Of a DNA stretch of 64,000 bases, positions 24,149 to 32,146 are shown piece after piece. This DNA is from Lachnospiraceae bacterium (GTDB lineage: Bacteria; Bacillota; Clostridia; Lachnospirales; Lachnospiraceae): NCBI GenBank assembly GCA_902362715.1, contig CABIXN010000002.1, positions 248,001-312,000 on the forward strand, in the 5' to 3' direction. The position numbers and the translations under genes are program-made. The notes under the pieces were generated by a model. The model was not told the origin of the DNA. It searched no databases and was given only the letters and a program-made list of their open reading frames with translations. Every line of letters begins with the position of its first letter. Position 1 is the stretch's first letter.

Positions 24149-26080
24149 TTACGCCTCCTTATTGGTTCCTTCCAGTTTCACAACAGTTCTGGCTTCTTCG
24201 CGGAGATCCTCCAAAGATGGAATTGTCCCGATGATATTGTCTGCAAGCCAGTTCATGGTAATAATTTCCTTTGGGGTGAGACTGCCTTCTTCTTTTGCCT
24301 TTACTTTTCCAGTCTGAGAATAAATATCCCCGGAAAAAGGATTATAATCGCAATTTAAAATGGACTGGCGAAGAACGTCCAAGATATTCATTGTTGCGGA
24401 AGGGATTCCGGGAGACCATATGATATCAATGACGTTTGCGGACATTCCCCACCAGTAGTTCAGCGCCTTTTCAATATCGCTTTTTCCTTCCTGATTCCAG
24501 ATGTTGTTTTTTATACTGAGTATGATTCTTTCGTAATATTTACCCCAGTGCCATACCGGGCAGGCAAGATTCACCGGAGTTTCCCCGTTTACGCGGTAAA
24601 GTCCAAACTGACGGGAAGCTTTATTGGGAATAATCATTTCCTGGCTGGAAATGTAGGTTGCGCCAATACCCATAAAGTGCTCCGTCAGGTTGAGCCCCTG
24701 ATTTTTCAGAGCCGTGGACCATTCAAGATAAACCTTTGCTTTGGGATTTACTGCTTTTACTCCAAGGGCAAAGGCATTGATATTGGCGGTCATTCCGTAG
24801 ATCGGATAGTCTGCAATATAACCAATTTTATCTGTATCCGTCATAATGCCTGCCAGAATACCCGTGAGAAATTTAGCCTCATACATACGTCCGTAGTAGG
24901 TTCGGATATATTTATGAGATACATTCAGTGAACAGTTTAATATTTTGACTTCGGGATGAGTAATGGCAGCCTTCAGGCTGGCATTTTGAAATTCCGGCGT
25001 TGTGGTGAAGATGATTTCGCATCCCTCTGCAATCGCCTGCTCCATTACGGAAAGGGCGGTGTCAGGGGTGACGTTGTCATAAGCTTTCGTTTCAAGTATA
25101 TCGTGATATTTATCCTCCAGATACATGCGTCCAAGGGTATGCCCATAGGTCCAGCCGGATGTGGAGGAATTTTTTGCGTTAATAAAAGCGATTTTATAAA
25201 ATTTTGAGGAGCCCTGGGGAGGCAGCAGCCGGGTAAAAAGGTTTTTCTTTTGTTCCGGCACCGGTAAAGGATCCAGTTTCAGGTTCACTTTCTGGTCATT
25301 GTTTAAAAGAATAATTTCATCCCACAGCTTTTCCAGGTTTTCCCTGATTTCAGAAGGCGTCTCTGAACAAAGCTGCAGGTAACCGAATACATTAAGATAT
25401 ACCAGCATGGCATCTCCTGGTGTTATCTTAAATTCACTGCCTCCAAGAGCTTCATATGCACCGGAAAAACGAATAAATGCAGAGCGGAAATTCAGGCGTT
25501 CTTCATCATTCCAACGCTCATATTTTCGTTTGCCAATCAGTTCACACAGGCTTTGATAGCTTCCAAGCTTTGAAAAAAGAAGATAATTGATATTTGTAGC
25601 ATTATAAAAATCCAGAAATTCATAGTACTTTTTGATTTCAGGGTCACTGCTTCTTGCAGGAATGATGCGGGTAACATATCCGGGAATGCTGGCGGCGCCG
25701 CAGAATTTCAGGACGCTGACCCGTTTGTTTCCTTCCTGCACATAATAATTGTGAAGATATTCGTAAGCCTTCACCGGTTCACGAATGCCTTCGCTGAGAT
25801 GAGAGTCGTATAGATAAATCCATTTAGATGCGAACTCGGAGCGTTCGTCTAAAACCGGCATAAAGTCGGGAGCAAATGCGGTAGAACGTCCGGCAGTTTT
25901 TGTTCCAACCAGCTGCTCTGCAGGAATATCAATAAGCCCTAAAGGAACCTCTGATTGTATATCAGCATGTTTTAGTATTTCATCTAAAACGGGAAGCTTG
26001 TCAGACCGTCCTTCAGACTGGCACTGCTGGATTGACTTTTTCCCAAGTTTTTGAGCGCTTCTGTAGTTATCGTAATTCAT
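24149..26080 (-). CDS. BMP/PnrA-type ligand-binding protein with N-terminal ParB-like region
   Basis: A 643-residue protein without signal peptide or lipobox. The C-terminal half (about 300-585) is a BMP/Med-type periplasmic-binding domain: FYKIAFINAKNSSTSGWTYGH, then EGCEIIFTTTPEFQNA and AKFLTGILAGIMTDTDKIGYIADYPIYG. Relatives bind nucleosides for ABC import, but here the lack of export signals suggests a cytosolic sensor. The N-terminal part has a ParB/sulfiredoxin-like pattern with EGNKRVSVLKF at 116-126, followed by a helical region. It is co-transcribed with a phosphoesterase. A nucleoside-responsive regulator or enzyme is one possibility; annotation as an ABC component would probably be wrong. 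Confidence 0.75.
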   Translation of the reverse strand: MNYDNYRSAQKLGKKSIQQCQSEGRSDKLPVLDEILKHADIQSEVPLGLIDIPAEQLVGTKTAGRSTAFAPDFMPVLDERSEFASKWIYLYDSHLSEGIREPVKAYEYLHNYYVQEGNKRVSVLKFCGAASIPGYVTRIIPARSSDPEIKKYYEFLDFYNATNINYLLFSKLGSYQSLCELIGKRKYERWNDEERLNFRSAFIRFSGAYEALGGSEFKITPGDAMLVYLNVFGYLQLCSETPSEIRENLEKLWDEIILLNNDQKVNLKLDPLPVPEQKKNLFTRLLPPQGSSKFYKIAFINAKNSSTSGWTYGHTLGRMYLEDKYHDILETKAYDNVTPDTALSVMEQAIAEGCEIIFTTTPEFQNASLKAAITHPEVKILNCSLNVSHKYIRTYYGRMYEAKFLTGILAGIMTDTDKIGYIADYPIYGMTANINAFALGVKAVNPKAKVYLEWSTALKNQGLNLTEHFMGIGATYISSQEMIIPNKASRQFGLYRVNGETPVNLACPVWHWGKYYERIILSIKNNIWNQEGKSDIEKALNYWWGMSANVIDIIWSPGIPSATMNILDVLRQSILNCDYNPFSGDIYSQTGKVKAKEEGSLTPKEIITMNWLADNIIGTIPSLEDLREEARTVVKLEGTNKEA

Positions 26081-26254
26081 ACTCTGCCATCCTTTCTGTT
26101 GTCTGTATTAAAGCGGCGGACTATATGATAGATCTAAAAAGCCGCCGGGCGGCTGATTATAACTATATGCAGCTTTGGCTAAATTATCCCATAACCGGCA
26201 CGGACTGGCAAGTAAAAAGGGGAAAAACGGGGGATGTTCGGAGGACATAATCTA

Positions 26255-26263
26255 TGTTATAAT
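26255..26263 (+). promoter_or_regulatory. Extended -10 promoter abutting the tsaC start codon
   Basis: TGTTATAAT at 26255-26263 fits TGnTATAAT. The ATG at 26271 lies at the expected +1, so the mRNA from this promoter would be leaderless or nearly so. Confidence 0.5.
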
Positions 26264-26270
26264 CAAAGTT

Positions 26271-27320
26271 ATGGAAACTTTAGTGAAAAAAATCGACTGT
26301 AAGAACATTGATATAAATTTAATAAGAGAAGCGGCACAGCTGATACGAGCCGGTGAATTGGTGGCATTTCCCACAGAAACTGTATATGGACTTGGAGCGG
26401 ATGCTTTGCACCGGGAAGGGGCGGAAAAAATATACAGCGCTAAGGGGCGTCCGTCGGATAATCCGCTGATTGTTCATATTGCAGAATTTAAGGCTCTGGA
26501 AAAGATTACAGCCGCAGTGCCGCAGGAGGCATGGAAACTGGCAGAGAAATTCTGGCCGGGCCCCCTTACAATGATTTTTCCAAAAAGCAGTGCGGTGCCA
26601 AAGACCACCACGGGAGGCATGGAAACCGTTGCGGTACGGATGCCGGATCACCCGGTAGCGCTGGCCCTGATCAGGGAGAGCGGCGGGTATATTGCAGCGC
26701 CTAGTGCCAATACTTCAGGGAAACCAAGCCCAACGCTGGCAGAGCATGTATATTTGGACTTAAAAGGAAGAGTTCCGCTGATTTTAGATGGCGGCGGGGT
26801 AGGGATCGGCATTGAATCCACAATTATAGATTTAAGTGAAAAAGTGCCGACGATACTGCGGCCCGGATATATAACAAAAAAGATGATTTCAGAAATAATC
26901 GGGGAAGTCCGGGATGATCCGGGACTGATTTCAGAGGATGCGGCAGTCAGGCCAAAGGCACCGGGGATGAAATATAAACATTATGCGCCAAAGGCAGATC
27001 TTACGGTAATTAATGGCCCGCAAAAACAGGTGATTAAGAAAATTAATGAATTATCTGCAGAAAAACTTGCCCGGGGCAGAAAAGTAGGCGTTATCGGAAC
27101 TGATGAATCCATAAGCTGTTACCAGTGTACTTGTGCAAAAAGTATTGGCAGCAGGTGTGACGAGGATGCCATTGCAAGGCATCTGTATGGGATTCTCAGG
27201 GAATTTGATGATATGGAGATTGACGATATCTATTCGGAAAGTTTTGCTACACCCAGAATTGGCCAGGCAATTATGAACCGTCTATTAAAGGCGGCAGGCC
27301 ATCAGGTCATAAATGTATGA
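26271..27320 (+). CDS. Threonylcarbamoyl-AMP synthase, Sua5 type
   Basis: A protein of about 349 residues making threonylcarbamoyl-AMP from threonine, bicarbonate and ATP for the t6A modification of ANN-decoding tRNAs. The YrdC core occupies the first ~210 residues (AGELVAFPTETVYGLGADAL, KGRPSDNPLIVH, APSANTSGKPSPT, STIIDLS), and the extra C-terminal Sua5 domain extends to the end. The start at 26271 is inferred from homology; no ribosome binding site lies before it, and a promoter -10 element ends only seven bases upstream. It is followed by a phosphatase-like gene, the usual Firmicutes neighbour. Confidence 0.9.
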   Translation: METLVKKIDCKNIDINLIREAAQLIRAGELVAFPTETVYGLGADALHREGAEKIYSAKGRPSDNPLIVHIAEFKALEKITAAVPQEAWKLAEKFWPGPLTMIFPKSSAVPKTTTGGMETVAVRMPDHPVALALIRESGGYIAAPSANTSGKPSPTLAEHVYLDLKGRVPLILDGGGVGIGIESTIIDLSEKVPTILRPGYITKKMISEIIGEVRDDPGLISEDAAVRPKAPGMKYKHYAPKADLTVINGPQKQVIKKINELSAEKLARGRKVGVIGTDESISCYQCTCAKSIGSRCDEDAIARHLYGILREFDDMEIDDIYSESFATPRIGQAIMNRLLKAAGHQVINV

Positions 27321-27336
27321 AAAAAGGGGGGCTTTT

Positions 27337-27816
27337 ATGAAAACATTTAACAGAATTATCTTTGTCGCCAAAAGCGGAAACTGTCGTGCGCCCATGGCGA
27401 TGGAATTATTAAAGGCCCAGCTGCTGAGCCATCCGGTGCAGATTGATGCGAGAGGTCTTGTAGTATTGTTCCCGGAACCGCTGAATCAGAAGGCCGAAGC
27501 GGTTATGATCAGTAATGGAATTAAACTGGAAAATTACAGATCCAGTCAGCTTGAGGGTGAGGATTTTTCAGAAGAAACGCTGATTCTTGCCATGGACAGC
27601 GAGATCAGAGAGAAGCTTTTAACTTTATTTCCGGATGCAGTGAATGTATATGTATTGTCTGAAGCTGCAGGGGATGAATTAGAGGTGATGGATCCTTATG
27701 GAGGTGATTTGATGACTTATGGTCTGTGCTTTGAGTCTATGGGAAGAACCATTAAAAAGCTGGCCGCTGTTTTGAATGAAGGCGTTTTTTTTCGCCAGGA
27801 GAAGTCAGATGAGTGA
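27337..27816 (+). CDS. Low-molecular-weight phosphotyrosine phosphatase-like protein, nucleophile missing
   Basis: A 159-residue protein of the LMW protein-tyrosine-phosphatase/arsenate-reductase fold. The P-loop that normally reads VCxGNxCRS is here VAKSGNCRAP (residues 10-19): the nucleophilic Cys position is Ala11, while Cys16 and Arg17 remain. The general-acid motif DPYGG is intact at Asp119. The DNA (GTC GCC AAA AGC GGA AAC TGT CGT) reads clearly, so this is not an ORF-calling artefact. The protein may be inactive, bind phosphotyrosine or phosphoarginine peptides, or use Cys16. It sits between tsaC and dCMP deaminase and overlaps the latter by eight bases. Confidence 0.8.
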   Translation: MKTFNRIIFVAKSGNCRAPMAMELLKAQLLSHPVQIDARGLVVLFPEPLNQKAEAVMISNGIKLENYRSSQLEGEDFSEETLILAMDSEIREKLLTLFPDAVNVYVLSEAAGDELEVMDPYGGDLMTYGLCFESMGRTIKKLAAVLNEGVFFRQEKSDE

Positions 27817-28294
27817 AAAACGAGAAGATTATATTTCATGGGATGAGTATTTTATGGGAGTGGCAAAGTTATCTGCCATGCGTTCGAAAGATCCCAATAC
27901 ACAGGTGGGCGCCTGCATTGTAAGTCAGGATAATAAAATATTATCTATGGGCTACAATGGATTTCCTATTGGATGTTCAGATGATGAATTTCCCTGGGCA
28001 CGGGAGGGAGAACCTCTGGATAATAAATATTTTTATACAACCCACAGTGAATTGAATGCAATTTTAAATTACAGAGGCGGCAGTTTAGACGGAGCCAAAA
28101 TGTATGTGTCTTTGTTTCCGTGTAATGAATGCGCCAAGGCTATTATTCAGAGCGGAATAAAAACCATTGTATATGCAGAAGATAAATACAAGGCAACCGC
28201 GTCGGTGATTGCTTCGAAGCGAATGCTGAGAACGGCGGGTGTTCAGCTGGTTTTATATAAAAGTACCGGACGGAAAATTGAAATAGAATTGTAG
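27809..28294 (+). CDS. dCMP deaminase family protein (ComEB-like)
   Basis: A 161-residue zinc deaminase of the dCMP/ComEB family, which converts dCMP to dUMP for thymidylate synthesis. Zinc ligands and the catalytic Glu are visible as THSELNAI (His-x-Glu) and FPCNECAKAI (Cys-x-x-Cys), with the substrate-binding NTQVGACIV loop near the N terminus. The start at 27809 overlaps the previous stop and is preceded by CAGGAGAAG. Translation is probably coupled to the phosphatase-like gene upstream. Confidence 0.92.
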   Translation: MSEKREDYISWDEYFMGVAKLSAMRSKDPNTQVGACIVSQDNKILSMGYNGFPIGCSDDEFPWAREGEPLDNKYFYTTHSELNAILNYRGGSLDGAKMYVSLFPCNECAKAIIQSGIKTIVYAEDKYKATASVIASKRMLRTAGVQLVLYKSTGRKIEIEL

Positions 28295-28345
28295 TGCTGT
28301 AAGAGCAAAGCAGAACAAGTATACTATGAAGTTTTGGAGAAAAAT

Positions 28346-28924
28346 ATGAGAGTTGTATGGGAATTATATGCAGCCTTTTTCAGAATCGGTTTAATGACAT
28401 TTGGCGGCGGTTACGCTATGCTGCCAATGCTTCAGTCCGAGATTGTAGAAAAGCGCGGATGGGCCACAGAAGAGGAAGTATTGAATTATTTTGCAGTGGG
28501 GCAGTGCACGCCCGGTATTATTGCAGTAAATACGGCTACTTTTGTAGGGTATAAGCAGAAACGCATTATCGGAGGTGTTTTAGCCACTCTTGGAGTTATC
28601 ACACCCTCTATTATTATTATTCTGGTTATTGCGGGAATTCTGGACCGGTATGCAGAGAATGTGTGGGTAGCCCATGCTTTTGCCGGAGTACGGGTAGCGG
28701 TATGTGCGCTGGTTTTGAGTTCTATTATAAAGCTCTGGAAAAGCGGGGTAAAAAATACAGCAGGAATTTTACTGTTTCTGGCGGCGTTTGTTCTGGTAGC
28801 GTTTGTGGAGCTTTCTAGTGTCTGGATTGTAATTGGAGCCATTGCCCTTGGAATTCTGCTTCAAATCCGGCAAAATAAACGGTCCGGAAAACAGGAAGAG
28901 AAAGAAGGTGACAGTTCCATATGA
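28346..28924 (+). CDS. Chromate transporter family protein, first half
   Basis: A 192-residue membrane protein of the CHR family. Features are FFRIGLMTFGGGYAMLPML near the N terminus, the FAVGQCTPGIIAVNTATFVGY segment and about six hydrophobic stretches. Firmicutes usually split ChrA into two short homologous proteins that function together, as here. The ATG at 28346 is chosen over a TTG at 28334 because TTGGAGA lies six bases before it. It overlaps the second half by four bases. The physiological substrate may be chromate, sulfate or another anion. Confidence 0.9.
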   Translation: MRVVWELYAAFFRIGLMTFGGGYAMLPMLQSEIVEKRGWATEEEVLNYFAVGQCTPGIIAVNTATFVGYKQKRIIGGVLATLGVITPSIIIILVIAGILDRYAENVWVAHAFAGVRVAVCALVLSSIIKLWKSGVKNTAGILLFLAAFVLVAFVELSSVWIVIGAIALGILLQIRQNKRSGKQEEKEGDSSI

Positions 28925-29484
28925 TTATTCTGACGCTTTTCTTGGAGTTTTGTAAAACCGGCCTATTTGCCATTGGCGGCGGGCTGGCTACACTGCCGTT
29001 TTTGGCTGAACTGACGGAGAAATACAACTGGTTTACAACGGGACAGCTGGCGGATATGGTGGCTATTTCAGAATCAACGCCGGGGGCTATCGGAATTAAT
29101 ATGTCAACCTATGCCGGCTATCATGCGGCGGGAATTTTGGGGGGAGTAGCAGCAACTCTGGCGCTGACATTTCCATCTATCGTAATTATTATTATCGTGG
29201 CCAGAATGCTTGAAAAGTTTAATGAGAATAAATATGTAGTGTCTGTATTCGGAGTGCTGAGGCCGGTGGTAGTAGGCTTGATTGCGGCCGCCGGGTATCA
29301 GATCTTTAAAGTAAGTATCATCCATGTGGATGCTTTTATTCAGAATAAAAGTCTGGGTACGCTGTTTGACATAAAAGCAGGACTTTTATTTCTGGTACTT
29401 TTTGCAGCGATCATGAAATTTCAAAAACATCCCATCATATATATAGGTATTGGAGCTGTGGCCGGAATCCTTCTCCAGATGTAG
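28921..29484 (+). CDS. Chromate transporter family protein, second half
   Basis: A 187-residue CHR-family membrane protein, homologous to the preceding gene: FLEFCKTGLFAIGGGLATLPFL, then VAISESTPGAIGINMSTYAGY and several spans. The ATGA overlap with the upstream gene implies translational coupling and a heteromeric transporter. The anion transported is unknown. No resistance regulator is adjacent, which weakens the case for a dedicated chromate-efflux role. Confidence 0.9.
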   Translation: MIILTLFLEFCKTGLFAIGGGLATLPFLAELTEKYNWFTTGQLADMVAISESTPGAIGINMSTYAGYHAAGILGGVAATLALTFPSIVIIIIVARMLEKFNENKYVVSVFGVLRPVVVGLIAAAGYQIFKVSIIHVDAFIQNKSLGTLFDIKAGLLFLVLFAAIMKFQKHPIIYIGIGAVAGILLQM

Positions 29485-29509
29485 AGCGGGGTACAGCGGC
29501 TATTTTGGG

Positions 29510-29537
29510 TTTACGAAAAATAAGAATATGGTATAAT
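29510..29537 (+). promoter_or_regulatory. Promoter of the cytidylate-kinase-like gene
   Basis: TTTACG (29510-29515) and TATAAT (29532-29537), spacer 16, with a TGn extended -10. The untranslated leader would be about 115 bases. Confidence 0.55.
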
Positions 29538-29657
29538 GTATCATATCAGAAGAAAATCAAGCGGCTGCGAAGCAGACATTTGATTTTACCTGATATGGAA
29601 AGGTCAGTTGAAAAATACATACTGACGCAGTTTTGGATTCAGCAAGGAGGGGTATTT

Positions 29658-30269
29658 ATGAAAACAGAACATGTAATTACCATTGGAAGACAATTTGGAA
29701 GCGGCGGAAGAGAAATCGGAGCAAAACTTGCTAAGAAGCTTGAAATTCCGGTTTATGATAAAGAGATTTTAGACCGGGCTGCTCAGGAAAGCGGACTTTC
29801 AGAAGCGGTGATTAAGACTTATGATGAAAAACCAAGGAGTCTTTTGTTTACTGCAGCGACAGATCCCTATGCTTTTGGCATGATGAGCGCCGGTGTAGAT
29901 GAGACGGTAGAAAACAGAGCATTAAATGCGTCTATGAAAGCAATCTGGAAAATTGAGAAGGAAGGTCCCTGCGTGATCATAGGAAGAGGTGCAGATTATT
30001 TCCTGAAGGATCAGGAGAATGTATTGAAAGTATTCATTTATGCGCCTATGGAGGACCGGATCAAAGAGGTTATGAAGAGGGAAGACATTCCTGAGGACCG
30101 GGCCAAAAAGATGATTACTCAGATTGATAAGAAGCGGGCGGCATATTATAACTTTTACACAATGAAACGCTGGGGGGCAATGGAAAGTTATGACATCTGT
30201 ATTAACAGCAGCTGCCATGGAATTGACGGAACGGTAGATATACTTGCTATGATAGCATCGAATAATTAA
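29658..30269 (+). CDS. Cytidylate kinase-like family protein
   Basis: A 203-residue P-loop protein of the Cytidylate_kin2 family: ITIGRQFGSGGREIGAKLA at the N terminus, then VYDKEILDRAA and a distal CVIIGRGADYFL segment. The family is distinct from housekeeping Cmk, and the phosphate acceptor is not established. The start at 29658 has AAGGAGGGG before it; longer upstream readings are rejected because a promoter lies inside them. It is a single gene with a strong terminator. Confidence 0.85.
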   Translation: MKTEHVITIGRQFGSGGREIGAKLAKKLEIPVYDKEILDRAAQESGLSEAVIKTYDEKPRSLLFTAATDPYAFGMMSAGVDETVENRALNASMKAIWKIEKEGPCVIIGRGADYFLKDQENVLKVFIYAPMEDRIKEVMKREDIPEDRAKKMITQIDKKRAAYYNFYTMKRWGAMESYDICINSSCHGIDGTVDILAMIASNN

Positions 30270-30280
30270 AAAGATAAGTG

Positions 30281-30336
30281 AAAAATCCGGGACGGCATAT
30301 TTGGGGAATCCCCAAATGCCGTCCCGGGTTTTTTAT
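30281..30336 (+). terminator. Very strong terminator after the cytidylate-kinase-like gene
   Basis: An almost uninterrupted stem of about 20 bp (TCCGGGACGGCAT...TTGGGGA with TCCCCAAATGCCGTCCCGG) followed by TTTTTT. Confidence 0.9.
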
Positions 30337-30346
30337 ATCGACATAA

Positions 30347-30418
30347 AAAACGCTCCGCTGATGATGGCACTGCGGCGGAATGGAGTCATGTCGCAAAAGC
30401 GACCCGCCGCAGGCGGAG
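30347..30418 (-). terminator. Three-tier hairpin terminator of the HgdB-activase gene
   Basis: The 20-base strand at 30399-30418 pairs, on the other side, with three blocks: 30390-30394, 30370-30378 and 30353-30358. Two 11-base bulges separate those blocks, and an AAAA loop caps the stem. On the minus strand it ends in CG followed by six T. It lies 44 bases after the stop codon of the fusion gene. The terminator role is well supported; the elaborate shape is unusual. Confidence 0.75.
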
Positions 30419-30461
30419 AATATGCGAGTAAATAATCTGGACGGGATTTCTGACTGTTAAA

Positions 30462-32144
30462 TTAGAGCCGTTCAAGACCAAATAGGGCAGCTCCCAGAGC
30501 ACCGGTAATTTCCGGTTCCTCGCTGATAAATATTTTTTCACCCAATAGTTCTTCTAGAACTTTTACAACCCCTGCGTTTTTTGCAACCCCTCCAGTCATC
30601 ATATATTGTCCCTTGGGGTTTACCCTCCGGATCAGAGACATTGCACGGCCGGCAATTGCTTTGTGCAGTCCATGGGTGATATCGCTTATTTCTTTATTCT
30701 GTGCAATCAGCGAGATCACTTCGGATTCGGCGAAAACAGAACACATACTGCTGATTTCTATATCCTCTTTCCAGTTCAGAGAGACAGGTCCTAGTTCCTC
30801 CGTGGAAATTTCCAGGGTTTTAGCCATCATTTCCAGAAAGCGCCCGGTTCCGGCCGCGCATTTGTCGTTCATGACAAAGTCAGCAACTTCCCCCTGATCA
30901 TTTAGGCGGATTGCCTTAGAGTCCTGTCCGCCAATATCAAGAATAGTATGTACTGCAGGATTCAAGAAATGTGCGCCCTTTGCGTGGCAGCTGATTTCGG
31001 TAACAGATTCATCTGCGAATGGGATACTGACCCGGCCGTATCCGGTAGAAATAATGCCGGTAAGGTCCTCTTTGCGCAAATTGGAGATATCCAGGATATC
31101 ATGAAGGATTCTCTCTGCGCTGTTTGTGCTTTTAGCACCGGTCCGGATTACTTTGGAAGCAATGATTTCTTTATTTTTATTTATAATGACGGCGTTGGTT
31201 GAAGTGGAGCCGCTGTCAATGCCAAGTATATACATAGGACTGCCTTTCGATAAGTTATAATGAGGTTTCTGAACAGTATTGTTTTTTGCTGTCCGGAGAG
31301 CTTCAATAAACGCTTCTGTTCTGGTTCTGATCTGACCTTCGCACTGGAGGGAGGAGTCAGTTTCTACCAGAATGACAGGGAGATCTGTGCCGGCTTTTAA
31401 TGTCTGGTATTCATAAGAATAAATATCACAGAACTTAATGGTATGATATATAATTCCGTCCAGCCGGTCCCGGAAACCATCTATAAATTTCTGCCGCCCG
31501 GAAGCTTTCATCATGCGCATGCAGGGAATTTGATTCAAAAGCGCATTGGCATAACTATTTATGAGATTTTGAGGATTCACCTGATAAGAGCGGCTGATGC
31601 CGGTGCATGTCAGATCAAACAGCACTTCCGTATGCATTTCCTCTAAAAGATGCTTCAGCACTTTGGGAGGGCGCGCCCCGGCCAGTCCGATGCGGATATT
31701 ATAATCCGGCCGGGGGATTGTTTTCAGCTTTTCGGCTTCGGCTTTTCTTGCAATGGTATCCATAAGGCTTACAGGTGAAAAGGTTTTTTGACTGAATTGT
31801 TCATAGGCTTTTATCATAGCCAGTATCTGTTTTTCATACAGGGAGGTTGCAAATTCATTTACCTTGCGTGGCAGATCCAGCATATAAATGAACTTGTCCG
31901 GATACCGGCGCTTTAATGTGTCGTAAAGCCGGCGCATGCTGTCACAGCACGTTGTAAAAATAATACCTTCATAGTCCTGCAAGATGGCATCCTCCAAAAC
32001 TGCTTTTGAAAAAGAACACATATTAGAGTGCATGAGGGTGTCAGCCTGCTGAAAGTTAGAGACAGATGGCTCAATACACCGAATCTCTACATTCAGCCCT
32101 TCAAATATTTCAATGGGGGTATATTTACATACATATCCCAGCAT
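30462..32144 (-). CDS. HgdB-like subunit fused to BadF/HgdC-type activase
   Basis: A 560-residue fusion. Residues 1-295 look like a 2-hydroxyacyl-CoA dehydratase D-component subunit (FTTCCDSMRRLYD, YMLDLPRKVNEF). From Met304 onward is an ASKHA-fold activator ATPase: ILGIDSGSTSTNAVI, a DIGGQDSKAIRL phosphate loop, and the bridging-cluster cysteines in KCAAGTGRFLE and SSMCSVFAESE. In known systems the homodimeric activase couples ATP hydrolysis to low-potential electron transfer into the dehydratase or a double-cubane protein. Here activator and a cluster-binding subunit share one chain. It follows the other subunit gene by two bases. The substrate is unknown; no CoA-transferase or acyl-CoA genes are nearby. 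Confidence 0.85.
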   Translation of the reverse strand: MLGYVCKYTPIEIFEGLNVEIRCIEPSVSNFQQADTLMHSNMCSFSKAVLEDAILQDYEGIIFTTCCDSMRRLYDTLKRRYPDKFIYMLDLPRKVNEFATSLYEKQILAMIKAYEQFSQKTFSPVSLMDTIARKAEAEKLKTIPRPDYNIRIGLAGARPPKVLKHLLEEMHTEVLFDLTCTGISRSYQVNPQNLINSYANALLNQIPCMRMMKASGRQKFIDGFRDRLDGIIYHTIKFCDIYSYEYQTLKAGTDLPVILVETDSSLQCEGQIRTRTEAFIEALRTAKNNTVQKPHYNLSKGSPMYILGIDSGSTSTNAVIINKNKEIIASKVIRTGAKSTNSAERILHDILDISNLRKEDLTGIISTGYGRVSIPFADESVTEISCHAKGAHFLNPAVHTILDIGGQDSKAIRLNDQGEVADFVMNDKCAAGTGRFLEMMAKTLEISTEELGPVSLNWKEDIEISSMCSVFAESEVISLIAQNKEISDITHGLHKAIAGRAMSLIRRVNPKGQYMMTGGVAKNAGVVKVLEELLGEKIFISEEPEITGALGAALFGLERL

Positions 32145-32146
32145 AA

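Noticed and set aside
26254..26262. Two-codon minigene ATG TTA TAA behind GGAGG
   Set aside because: It overlaps the -10 box, so it would not be in the transcript from that promoter. It is mentioned only as a curiosity in the tsaC finding.
30347..30418. CRISPR repeat or IS end
   Set aside because: Only one copy is visible, with no flanking repeats, spacers or transposase in the window.
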